A DNA stretch of 64,000 nt from Dipetalonema caudispina (Eukaryota > Nematoda > Chromadorea > Rhabditida > Onchocercidae), in contig JABVXV010000257.1 of assembly GCA_013365325.1 (NCBI GenBank), forward strand, positions 1 to 64,000, in the 5' to 3' direction. The notes under the pieces were generated by a model. That model was not told where the DNA came from and did not search any database. It saw only the letters and a list, made by a program, of their open reading frames with translations. Positions 1 through 12,200 of this stretch are shown piece by piece. The position numbers were made by a program, and so were the translations under genes. Position 1 is the stretch's first letter. Each line of letters begins with the position of its first letter.

Positions 1-1483
1 TACTTTTCTCTCCTCTCCTCTTCCTCCATCTCCCCCTCCTCTCTTCCTATCCAACCCCTTCCACTTTTCTCTTTCCTCCCTACCTCATTCTTCTAAATTT
101 TGCTCTTTAACTATTAAAATAAATGGAAATAAATAAATAAATATATTGCATTTATATTCATTTAATAATTAATTTTAAAATATGTCAGAAAATGGAAAGA
201 AAAAAAAAAAAAAAAAAAAAGGAAGAAAGAAAAGGAATAGATTTAATGAAATACAAAATTGAAATATGTAGTGTAAATTAATAATTATATTATTACTATT
301 ATATAGTTATACATATGTTTAAATTAATTATTATTATTATTTAATTATCTTAATATTATTTTATTATGTTTCTTCATTTTCCATTCTTTCTTTCATTCGT
401 CTAAATCATACATTATTATATGATAAGCAAAATAATAATATATGAATTTTTTTTTTTTTTTGAATTAATTATTACTACTTATTTAATTATTTGATTTACT
501 AATAGCTTCGTTAGTTTTTATTAAAATTTATGAAAGTTTATTCAATCAATTAATACATTCTGTTTCATTCCCTTTCTTTTTTCTTTTCATTATTTATATT
601 AATTAAATAAAAAATTTTTACAACATTAATATATTTAAGTTTAGCAAAAAAAAAAAAAAAAAAAAGAAAAAATGGAAAAAAAATTTCATTATCCATTTTA
701 GCAAATAATATAAAGTTATAATGATGATGATGATAATGTTTTCTTTTTTTTTTTTTTTTTTTTTTTTGGAATTTCAATGAGTTATTTAAAATTGGTACTT
801 ACGAAAATATGGCTGCAATCATTTTTCTTCCTTCTTTTTTTACACTTACTGACTTCAATTATAAGCTAATTTTAAACAATAAATTTTACTTTTGATATTT
901 GAAGGAAAAATTCACAACTGAAATTTTGTAATATTAAAATAGCATTTTTTTTTTTTTTTATTACCTTATTAAATGATGAAATGATGGATAATTATGAGAT
1001 AATAATGATAAACATATTGTGTTATCATGAAGAAATGGTCAGAATTTATTACTATCATTTTTTTTTTCTCCTACTTTTTCACTTTAGAAAAGTTTAAGCC
1101 TAAAGTTAGCAAAGCTTTCTTTTTTCAACTAAAAGATGAATTGAAAGAGAATTTGAATCAATATTTTTGGATTTAATTTTCAATTTATGCTTTGAATAAA
1201 GCAATCGAGAAGTTTTATAATTAGATTACCGTGATGCCGTCAGTATTAATTCGCTTAATTATCACAAATGAGAGAAAGGTGAAGAGAGAGTGGTTGAGAG
1301 AGGGAGGAAGAAATGAAAAGGAAGGGAGAAGGAAAGAATGAAAGAAATAATGTCAGTTAAAAAAAAAAAAAAATATATATAGCACACATATTTTCAATTC
1401 TTTAATTTCTTCCAAAATTCAAATTTTGAAATAGCATTTTCTATTTTTACCAAATTTGCATTCAAAAAAAAAAAAAAAAAAAA

Positions 1484-1866
1484 ATGAATGAATGAATGAA
1501 ATACACTTATTTCATGGATATAAAATGCAAAAAAAAAAAAAAAATTATTTATATTAGATTTTAATTAATTCTAAATTTCATTCGAAAATTTGCATAGAAG
1601 TAAAAAAAAAAGAAAGATACGAAAAAGACAAACAATTATGATTTAAAAATTTCATATTAATAGTATAAAAATGAATGAATGAATGAGATACATTTATTTC
1701 ATGGATATAAAATGCAAAAAAAAAAAAATTATTTATATTAGATTTTAATTAATTTTAAATTTCATTCGAAAATTTGCATAGAAGTGAAAAAAAAAAGAAA
1801 GATACGAAAAAGACAGACAATTATGATTTAAAAATTTCATATTAATAGTATAAAAATGAATGAAAA
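1484..1866. repeat. Recent ~187-bp tandem duplication
   Basis: Two nearly identical copies run from about 1484 to 1670 and 1671 to 1855, followed by the start of a third (ATGAATGAA...). Shared landmarks such as TTTCATGGATATAAAATGC recur at an offset of 187 bp and TTCATATTAATAG at 185 bp. The difference comes mostly from poly(A) length. Only a few substitutions separate the copies, so the duplication is young. Confidence 0.9.
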
Positions 1867-2262
1867 AAAAAAATGAATTTTTTTTTTTCCTTCCAAAAAT
1901 ATATACAATTTGGTATAAAATAAAAATTTGGAAAAAGTGAGTAAAAAAAAAAAAAAAAAAGTGAATAATGCATGATTTACGGAATTTTTGTTAGAAATGA
2001 ATTTCATCGCGTGGATTGTAAATTGTTCAAATAGCATTTTGTTATATACTTCATTTTTAATTCGCAATTTTTTTTTTTTTTTCTTTTTTAATTTTTATTT
2101 TTATTTTTCATTTTTTCGTTTCTCTTAGAAAAGGTTGAAAATAGGTAAAAATGCATCGATGGCAATAATGAAGGAGAAAATAAAAAATGATTAATGACTT
2201 ATACCGTGATCTTAAATCATTCCTTTTTTTTTTTTTTTTTTTACCCGGCCTCTTTCTTTCCC

Positions 2263-2448
2263 TCTCTCTCTCTCTCTCTCTCGCTCTCTTCTACTTCATC
2301 CTTCGTTTCCTTCCTTCATTCTACTTTTACATTACCTTCCTTTTTTCATTTTTACCTCCCTTCTTTCTCATTTCTCCTATCAAAATTTTTCCTGTCTTCA
2401 TTCAACTCTTCTTCATCTCCTCTCCCTCTCTCTCTCTCTCTCTCTCTT
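2263..2448. repeat. CT/TC-rich microsatellite and pyrimidine tract
   Basis: Two (CT)n/(TC)n blocks (about 2263-2290 and 2423-2448) bracket a 130-bp pyrimidine-rich stretch on the plus strand. Open frames across it read as Ser/Leu/Phe runs, which is what a CT repeat gives in any frame. I do not call it coding. Confidence 0.8.
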
Positions 2449-3448
2449 CCACTTTTTGATTTAAAAATTGAATTGAATACGATAAAAATCTAGGAAAAAA
2501 TGAAAATAGGTAAGAAAAAAAGAAATGATAGTGATGAAAATTTGAGATAGAAGGAGTGGTAAACGTACGAATAAAATATTTGACGGAATACTAAACACAA
2601 AGATAAAATACTTTGTAAAATTAAAAAAAAAAAAAAAAATAATAATAATAATAATAAAGAATAGGTAAATAATTGACGGATTAAACGGATTAAATTTGAA
2701 ATTAAAAATATTTATCAAAATTATCCAATAGTCATTCTTATTTTGCTATTTCGAATGAATGATATTATAGTGTTGATTTATGAATTATGGAATTATCATT
2801 ATGTAACATCTACCATTATGCATTTTTATAATGATGATAATAAATAAATGGATTAGTAAAATTTAAATTCCATTATTGAAATTTAAAATTTGATCAATTC
2901 GAAATGAAATATCAACAAAAAAAAAAAAAATTCTACATACAGGAAGAAAAAAGAAATGTGAAATTTTAATGAATATTAGCAACATGTATTCATAATATTT
3001 TGTTAATAAATGTAGCAAATAAAAATAACAAAAAAAAAAAAAATTTAATTTCATTTATTAAAAATTTTTCAAAAAAAAAAAATTTTTTTCAAAAAAAAAT
3101 ACTAATTTTTCCAATCAATACATTATTTTTCATATGAATCAAAAAAAAAAAAAAAAAAAAAAAATAGAAAAGAAGAGAAGAATCTTCGGGTAATCGGGGA
3201 AGGTGAAAGGGAAAAAGCGGGGGATGAGGAAAGAGAGAAAGAGAGAGAGAGAAGAAGAAGAGAGAGAGAGAGAGGGAGGATGAGAAGGACAAATTGGAAT
3301 GTAAATTGGATTATAAATCAGGTTGATATAGCTTATTTTGGGAAGATGTGAGAAGATTGAAAGATTTTATAGCAATAGGATATGTAAAATTGAAAATATT
3401 CATTTTCTACATATTGCCTTATTGTTATTGTTGTTAGATTAGTAAATA

Positions 3449-3608
3449 ATAGTAATAGTAGTAATAGTAATAGTAGTAGAAGTAGTAATAGTAGTAGTAG
3501 TAGTAGTAATAGTAGTAGTAATAGTAGTAGTAATAGTAGTAGTAGTAGTAGTAGTAGTAATAGTAATAGTAGTAATAGTAGTAAATGAAAGTAGTTGTAA
3601 TAGTAATA
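3449..3608. repeat. (AGT/AAT)n trinucleotide microsatellite
   Basis: About 160 bp of interspersed AGT and AAT units. The minus-strand open frame reads only as Thr/Ile repeats and has no splice or start context, so it is treated as simple repeat. Confidence 0.9.
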
Positions 3609-3871
3609 ATATATGCTCTTTTAGTTGAGAAAATTTTATCAATAAATTTGACTAACTAACTAACTTTTAGGCTTCTCATCAAAGATAATTCCCGAAGAGC
3701 GTTAGTCCTTATCAGAATGACAAATCTTAGTTGATGAACTGCATTTTTGCAATAGTATGATTGAACATGTTTGCACTAAAAATGTCAAAATGCTTTATCC
3801 ATCGATAACGATTGGATGTTGATTTCTTGAGATAAGAGGGATAAAATTTGAAAGTAATCTGAGAAGTAACA

Positions 3872-3912
3872 TTTTTTTTTTTTTTTTTTTTCTTCATTTT
3901 TTAAATATTTTC

Positions 3913-3966
<54 letters not shown>
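3872..3966. repeat. T20 run facing an A53 run
   Basis: A run of 20 T (3872-3891) is followed after 22 bases by an uninterrupted run of 53 A (3914-3966), the longest homopolymer I saw in the window. In either transcript orientation the two could pair as a long A-U hairpin. Assembly length errors are likely here. Confidence 0.85.
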
Positions 3967-3968
<2 letters not shown>

Positions 3969-6146
3969 ATCAATATTATCAACGTTTCTAAATCATTCAA
4001 ATTATTAACAATTAGCAATACTTTTAAACTATCAAAAAATTATCACTGCTATTGAATCATTTGAAAATTATTTAAATTACATGCATATTTATAAATTATC
4101 ACAAATCATTAGCATTATTATCATTAGCATCATTAATATTATCATCTTTTTCAATGAAATAAAAAATCATATCAATTCAATTAATAGAAGACATTTTTTT
4201 TTTTTAAGTCTAATCTAATAATATGAAAGAAATTAAAAAAAAAAAAAAACAAAAAAAAAAAAAAAAAAAAATTAATTGTTACATAAATATTAAAAACAAT
4301 TAGGAAATTTCCCGCGACAATGCCATCAATATTACTCAATGAAGTAACATTAATGCCATCTTCACTCAATAATCCCATCAGTTAAAACCTATCGAATCAT
4401 TTCCGATCACTTGTCATCCCATCAAAACATTCTTTGGACAAAACAAATGGGAAAACCTCTGGAAGATAAATGGATGATCATCATTATTTGGCAAGTAAAC
4501 ATACCAAATTGCGCTTCTTAGGTAGTAGCATTCACTCGTCAATTCCACTGTTAGATTTTATTTGACAAGGAAATACATTTTCTCTCCCACAAAAATATTT
4601 TTACTTTCGTCGCTTCGTTTTCTTTTATCTTTTTGTGATCATGATTGATCACGGATATATATATATATATAGATAAAATGTTTTATGTTGATAGAGTAAC
4701 AATTAATTTATCATAATAAATCATTTATTTACTACAATTAATTTATATGTTATCCTATGATAATCAAACAATAATTAAATTGTAATTAATTGGTTTTCTT
4801 TTTTTTCTTTTCTCTTTTTTTTTTTTTATTAAAGTTTAATTGTGCTATAAAATTGCTTGTGATGGATAGAGTAACAAATAATTGTCATTCGTTATAATCA
4901 ATCAATTTGTTTATCAAGATTAATTTTGACGTAAAGTTTAGATGTCGTAATAAATTGTTGTTAAGTAAATTAGTAAATATATATACATATACATATGCTT
5001 TTTTTTTTTTTTTTTTTTTTTTTTTGGTGAATTTTTATTTTAAATAAAAAAAATAAATGATTGAAAAAAAAGGTAATCAAATTATTATTGAGTGATTGGA
5101 AATTAAATGAAAAAAAAAAAAAAGAATTATGTATAAATGAGTACTACAATAAATTCAAGCGTCTAAATTTAGCATAATGTATTATCGAAAAAGGAGGAAA
5201 AGAGAGGAAGAGAGAGAGAGAGAGAGATTGGGAAAAAAGGTTATTAAAATTTAAATAAATTATGAATATATTATGATATTTTCTTGCTTTTTCAATATCA
5301 ACTAATTTTTTAAAATATTTTTGTATGATAGTTAGCAGAGGATAGAAAAATAATTTAAAATATTTCCAACTATATGTAGTTTATTTTGATAAATAAGATA
5401 GAAGGGTAAAATTAGTAGTGTTTAGTTAATCAATTAATTAAATTTAATCCTCCTAAAATATCAGCATTTAACATTAGGTTGATTTTTTTAAAGTGAATTC
5501 TGAAATAGAATCAATAAGATATTTTGAACAAAATCTGACTGGTGAAATTTGCATAAATTTTCACTGCAAATTATCTAATTAAATTATGTAAATGACAATA
5601 ACAAATCTATTATAGTTGAAATTTTTTATTTTAAAATACATTATTCAAGCTTTCTTCTCTTACTTGTAAACCATATAAACTAAATGCAATTAAATAATAT
5701 GATTACTTGAAATGAATAAATAAAAATTAATCAATGTCAATTATTTGTTATTTAAGCAAAATACATTTCTTGCACAGTTTTATTGAAGAGAATATCCAAA
5801 AATAATTGCAGTTTTTTTTTTTTTTTTTTTTTGAACTTTTACGTTTCTTGTTTTAAGACAAAAATAACGAAGAAAATTTAATTTAAACTATTTTCCTTTT
5901 TGCTATTATCATTAATAATTATATTTGAAAGAATAGGAATGTATAAATAACAAAATTAGTTAAATTTTTTCTTTTAATATAAGAATTTTTGACAAAAAAA
6001 TTTATGGCAATTAAAGTAAAGGGAAATAAAGTTTGAAAAATATGCATTATATTTGGATTTTTTCTGAAAAATGAAAAAACTTTTAAAACAAATTAAGGAA
6101 GAAAGGAAACAAAAAAAGGAAAAGATTATAAATAAATCAAACATAC

Positions 6147-6311
6147 GGAATTTGCAAGAATTGTTGTATCGATCGATTTACATTCCATTTTTACCATATT
6201 CTTAATAGCAGTAGCAATTGTTGTAGCACCAGTAGAAGTTGTCGTATTGATAGTATCATTAATGGATGATGTCGATTCGGAACGTTTTGTGATCATTGAT
6301 GAATGAACATT

Positions 6312-6379
<68 letters not shown>

Positions 6380-6650
6380 GCTGATGATGATGATGATGTT
6401 GATGAGATGATGATGATGATGATGATACAGATGTGGAAGGAATTGTTTGCTGTGAATATGATGAACCAGTTGTAATATTATGATTAATATTTTCCGTAAG
6501 ACGTCCAAAATTTCCGGAAATTTGTCCAGAATTTAATACAGAATACATATTCCAATGTGAATCCGGATGAGATGATGATTGTGATTGTGATGATTGCATC
6601 ATTAATATTTTATTCGGATTTGAACCATTTTGCATCCATATATCATCCAT
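6147..6650 (-). CDS. First coding exon of an unidentified polyQ/His/Ser-rich protein
   Basis: A 168-codon exon starts at the ATG at 6650 and ends in a consensus GTATGT donor just below 6147, in phase 0. The product begins MDDIWMQNGS. It is rich in Ser, Gln, Asn and Thr, and carries a Ser run, a His tract (HQHHHHH) and 24 consecutive Gln, then a Thr/Ile-rich segment ending near KMECKSIDTTILANS. Such low-complexity leaders are typical of activation regions of metazoan transcription factors (general knowledge), and a DNA-binding domain would be expected in later exons, which I did not find. Translation past the donor meets a stop after six residues, supporting an intron there. Complexity and codon use outside the repeats contrast with the surrounding AT desert, so I am fairly confident it is coding, but not of its family. 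Confidence 0.75.
6312..6383 (-). repeat. Polyglutamine-coding (CAA)23-CAG tract
   Basis: On the coding strand the tract is one CAG followed by 23 uninterrupted CAA codons, directly after a CAT (His) run. The plus strand shows pure TTG repeats. It is in frame with the exon at 6147-6650. Confidence 0.95.
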
Positions 6651-7364
6651 AATTGATATTACAGTTATATGATAATATTAATGTATGAGCAATACTACTA
6701 ATAGTAGTTGTAGTAGTAATAGTAGTAATGATAATAATTCGTAGTAGATAGTTTAGTAGCTGATTATTGTTGTTGTTTTTATTGTCAAAAATAGATTTCG
6801 TAGCCGACCAAATATCTTTAATCGCGCTATCCTATCGCTCTATTTTCTTGTTTCTTTTTTTTTTTTTTTTTTCTTCAAACAATTCAAATTGCACAAAAAT
6901 TTTTGTGACCTGAAAATAAACTTTTTTTTTATCTACAAAAGAAAACAATCATTTCGTTAAAAGGAGAGAAAAAAAAAGTAGGATTTAATTGATAATGAGA
7001 AGTGTCATTCATCTCATACACATTTTTATCGCAACTTTTCAACATTATTTTTCTGATGTTTAGAAAGAAAATGGACAAAAAAAAAAAGAAAAAAAAAAAA
7101 AAATTTCATCCATAAAACTTTGCAAAAGTTTGCAAAAAACAAAAGTTTCCTCCATGAAATTTGTAAAATTTTAATTAGACAATTAATAAAATACCTTTTT
7201 TTCGTCTTCTTTCTTGTTAATAATATTTATGGAATTATTGTTGATATCACTGTATTTGTATTGTATTTGTCAATCCATATAATAAATTAGCATTCTTGTT
7301 GCTAAATAAACTTTAATAAATTTTTATGATTGAAAAATTTTACCATTTTTAAAAATACTATTTA

Positions 7365-7550
7365 ACAGTAATAGACAACAGTATGCAACGCATAATACGT
7401 CACCTTAAAATAAAAATACGCAACAAAAGTATGTATTGTCTGCGAATAGCTACGTAACTAATACAGTAAAAAGCAATGCATGACACGCGTATCGTTACGT
7501 TAAAATTCGAAAATACGTAATATACATATGTATGGAACGTTATAACAATA
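7365..7550. repeat. Two-copy degenerate tandem repeat rich in ACGT/TACG
   Basis: Two ~60-bp segments starting ACAGTAA at about 7365 and 7463 can be aligned with conserved order of motifs: GCAACGC or GACACGCG, then TACGT, TTAAAAT and AAAATACG. The stretch has far more CpG (ACGC, ACGT, CGCG) than its surroundings. Confidence 0.55.
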
Positions 7551-8935
7551 ATGATAATTTAACTGCAATTAATTTATTTTAAATTAGTAATCAATAAAGA
7601 TAATTTGAAATGTGCCGATTGCAATTAGGAAAAACAATTAGTGCATTTAAAATGGAAGGAAAAAAATTGATGATAAATGTATGAAAATTAGACGTAATTA
7701 ATAGTAAGGAAATAACAATTGGTATATATTCATTATTGAATGTCAATAATTAATTATTACTTATCTATTCAATATTTGATTGTCATATACCAAAAATATT
7801 TCCTCCTTATTTATTTATGCAATAATTCATCTATATCGTGATAAAAAAAAAAAGAAAAAAGAAAAAAAAAAAAAAAAACGTAAACAACTCAATTTTGGGG
7901 TTAGAAAAATGATATGTGGTCTCATTTTTCACCTTTTTGCCGATCTACAAGAAAATGTGAACGTAAATTTGTTAAACTGCTAAATCGAAACAATTTTCTC
8001 GACTGCGCAGCATGAAGTCTAACCTTGGAAATACTACTCGGAACGACAAAATTTACCAAGGCATTTCAATGAAATTTAAAAGAAAAAAAAAAATTGCTAC
8101 AAAAAATCTTCCGTCCATACTTCATTCATTTGTAACTACTTAAATGTTAGAGTGATATACAAAAATGTTAATCTAACAATGATTATGATAGTGATCTAAT
8201 CTAGAAAGTTTCGATTAAGCTATACAGGAAGGTAAGTCAATAAAAGCTTCATATATCCCATTTCTCTTTCTCTCTCTCTCTCTTCCCCTTCCTCTCTCTT
8301 TCCCCTCTATCTCTTCCCCTCTCTCTCTCTCTCCCTCTCTCTAGAACAAGGCTAAGCTTTTATAGCCAATATGTTTCCAGATAGGTCAACAAAAGGCAAA
8401 AAGGAATTCTCTGGAATTATTTTTCATCTGAACATTACACCAATCTTTTCATAACATGATTAGAATTGACGTTTTAAATAGCTATTTTGAAGGAAGATGA
8501 CGAAAATTTCAAAGAATTTGACCGGGAAATATATGTTCGGCCGAGATTCATAATTCTAAATTTATAATTTTCGATTTCCGGTTCATTTCTAAATTTCAGT
8601 TAACACGCACTTTTTTTCTCTTCTTTTTGGTTTTTTTTTTTTTGTTTTTGGTGCTTTTTTTCCATTCCTCAGCTGAAATCGAACCATAAACTTGAAATTT
8701 TATGACTGAGAGGAAAAAAGAGATAGAAAAAAATACGGTAAATGAAAAAAAATGGAAGGTATGCACTCAATTAATATTTCAAAAAAAGAATACTTATTTC
8801 ATTTTTTCGAAAAAATAAATGATAAGATTGATAACGTTTGGATTTTATTCAGTACTTCAATTATTAGAATATTGAAATTACTAAAAAGAAAAGTAATATT
8901 AGCTGACTGATCAATTAAAATGTGATATCCATGTT

Positions 8936-9222
8936 ATGCGATAAGCAAACTTAACTAATATAGCATCCATTACTTACTACACGTTAAACTAGCTAACTAG
9001 TACAGTATCTGCTATTTATTACGGTAAGCCAGCTTAACTAATATAGTATCCGTTACTTATTATACGGTAAGTCAACTAACTAATATAATATTCGTAGCTT
9101 ACGTAAACTAAGTTTAATTAATATAAGATCTATTGCTCATTACACGTTTAATTACTTTAACGAATATAATATTATCTATTACACGGTAAAGTCTAACTTT
9201 TCTACTAAAATAAAATATACGT
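8936..9222. repeat. Degenerate ~42-bp tandem array, about 7 copies
   Basis: Successive units share the plan CGGTAAGCCAGCTTAACTAA followed by TATAGTATCCGTTACTTATTA, with strong drift toward the right end. Recognisable unit starts follow each TTACAC/TTATAC. No open frame runs through it. It is old minisatellite DNA. Confidence 0.8.
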
Positions 9223-12200
9223 AAAGAAAACAAAAAAAAAAAAAAAAAACCTAAAAAATGCATATTCGACTATCGACCGATAGCGGTTAGCTATGAGAAT
9301 TATTATTATTCATTTATTTATTTGATAGGGTAACCTATATGTCTCTTCTTAGTCTGTTCACAATTATTATGCGCCGAATACTAAATACCTGAAGAAAAAA
9401 AAAAAAAAAAAAGGAAAAAAAAAAGGAAGGAAAAAGAAAAAAGTAGAAAGCAAAGCAAAAAAAAAAAAAAAAGGTAAAAAAGAAAAGAAAAATCTCAAGA
9501 AGAAGTTAGCTTAACATTTTATATAAATATTTGTTTGTCTAAACAATATCAATATAAGTATTAAATGAGAAACTAATGATATAGAAATAAACAAATAAAT
9601 AAAATAAGTAAATAATAAATAAATAAATAAAACATTTATTTAGCTTTTTTTTTTACGATCTATTAGCTAATAAATGTAATATTATTATAAATTTATTTTC
9701 AATGTTTTAAAATTTAAAAAAAGATGAATTTTTGATATTGAAAATTACAATGTATTAATAATCCTAAGAGATAAAATTCAACAAATTTGTAAGTAAAATT
9801 TATAACAGATCTAATTAGCAAATAAAACATAATGATAAATAAAATATTTCTTACAATAAATCATCAGTATCATTGATGCAATAATTTTCTTTTTTTTTTT
9901 TTGTAAAGAAAATTTGAACAAACTATCATTTTATCGGTTGAAAAGTTTTAGAAACGAAGGAAAAGAAAAATTATTTTAGGAATATAACCTTTTAAACAAA
10001 TATTTCGAGTTATTTATTGTATCTTTCACTCATCTTGTTTTATTAAATTTCTTTAATTTCATTATTTTGCTTACATCATTCATTATTATTTATTTCATTT
10101 GAAGAGTATGTTTCACACATATATATATATATGCATAATGATTAAAATTAGAAAATCATTCTTAATCGATAAATATTAAGATTAATCAACCGGTTTTCTG
10201 TAAATGACATTTTTAGCCGACTATATTACGATTGGATAATCGAATTAAAACAATGAAGAAGTTCAAATCACTTAAAAGAATGGTAAAATAGGACCTATCA
10301 TATATCAAATGAACTAAATTAGTCTTCATCAGACGATAGCTGTCATTATCAGTGATAAATTTATCCCATATCTTATTGCAAAAAAAAAAGCGTAATCATT
10401 TGAATTTCATCATCTTCAAAATTTTGCAAATTCTAACAAGAATTTAATCTTATTTGATATTTTTGTTATATTATACATTCTGGAGCATTCTTATTGATTA
10501 AATTTCTTAAATTTGCATTACTACATGAATTTTCAGAAATTAACAGCATACAGCTATCATGCATAAATATTATTTTTCATCATATCAGCCAAATTGACCT
10601 TTCTGACCTCTTTTTATTTCTTATTTATTTTTTAATAAAATTAATAAATATTTTGACTGTCTTATTTTGCTCGTTTGTTGTCAAATTAATAAGAAAATTT
10701 CAAAAAGGGAAAAATGATTTGCATATTTTTTTCCAATCTATACATCGATTGCTATAGCGAAATTTAAAATGAAAAATAATAGCAGTGAAATTGAAACAAT
10801 TCGAATTAATCTAATTATAAGTGAAGGAGGAGGGGAGCAAGATAAAGGAAAAAAAAATTAAGGAATTGAAATTGAAAATGACATATTGCTTCTATCTATT
10901 GAAATCATTTAAGTATTAATAAATATTTTAAACTTAATTGAATAACATTTAACCAAAATTAGTTGCATTAAATGATTAATAAAATTAATCCAACTTTTTC
11001 GTATTTCTCTTCAAAAAACAGTAATTATTTTAAATTTATTGATTGAAAGTTGGTTGAAATTTTGCATCAAATATTTAAAACTGGCTCAATCTTTCCTTTT
11101 TTTTTTTTGTTCCATTCTTACTTGTAAATTTTTTTGCTGTTTTTTTTAAATAAATTTGTCATTTTTTAATTACTCTCTTCCATTCTCTCTCTCTGTGTAT
11201 ATTTGTATTAAAAAAAAAAAAAAAAAAAAAAATTACAAAATTAAAATTCATTGAAATACAAACAACCCAGATATACCAATCTTTATTTCTTTCTTATATA
11301 TATATATATATACATAAACATTCTCAAACAAACAAAACAGACAGACAGACAGACACACAAACACACACACACACACACATATATATACGTTATACCATAG
11401 ATAAATGAATGAAATAAATTTAAATGAGGAGTGAACCGTTTTTTTTTTTTTTTTGTTTAGAAAAAGAAAAAAAAAAAAATTTTTTTTGATTTTTTTTTGT
11501 TAGTATTCTGTTTGTATTCATTTTCTTCTTTTCTTCTCTTCTTTCCAATTTAAAAAAAAAAAAAATAATTCGATTTTTTTTTTTTTTTTTTTTTGAAAAA
11601 AAGAAGAAATTTATGAATGTAACTAAAAAAAAAAACTTTTTTAATAAATGGATCAGAATTTTACTGAAAAAAAAAAGCTTCTCAAAAAAAAGATGAATTA
11701 AAATTTTCGTTTAGAAAATTTGTTTTCATTTTTTCATTTTTTTTTTTTGATTCAAAAATTTTTTCATAAGCATGTTGGAAAAATATTTTTTTTTTTTCTT
11801 AAATAACACAATTTTTTCGAATAAAATTTCGGATTTGTTCAAGAAGAATTTTTCTTTTTTTTTTGCAAACAAAACAGTTAAAAAGTTATGGTTAAGGAAT
11901 TTGAAGCAAAAAAAAAAAAATGGATAAGAAAAAGTGGCAAAAACAAAATTGATGAAAAAAAAGTAAAATTTTCTTTGTGGGAAAAAAAAACCGATCGCTT
12001 GTAATTTCAAAGAGTAAATGTTAATAAATTTATGAAAAAATCAATCAATAAAATCTATTCATAAACATTACACATCTTGAATAATTTTTACATATTACTT
12101 TTGCTATATGAAATTAATTAATAAAATTAATTGTAACAATTGCAATGCATAAAATAACTATAAATAGCTGAGGAATTTTTTCAAGGAATAAAAAAATATC

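Larger units (their letters stand above)
1..6125. other. AT-rich non-coding block, probably intron of the polyQ-leader gene
   Basis: No exon could be supported on either strand. The block is dominated by A/T homopolymers, CT and AGT microsatellites and a 187-bp tandem duplication. Two stretches of ordinary sequence complexity (about 3660-3780 and 4290-4640) stand out from the homopolymer background. I read them on the minus strand and found no zinc finger, homeodomain or other recognisable exon. Because the exon at 6147-6650 ends in a GTATGT donor, its next exon must lie here unseen or to the left of the window. Confidence 0.6.

Noticed and set aside
3439..3642. Thr/Ile-repeat open frame on the minus strand
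   Set aside because: Direct reading of the AGT/AAT microsatellite.
6293..6508. Poly-Asn frame overlapping the polyQ exon
   Set aside because: Out-of-frame reading of the CAA repeat.
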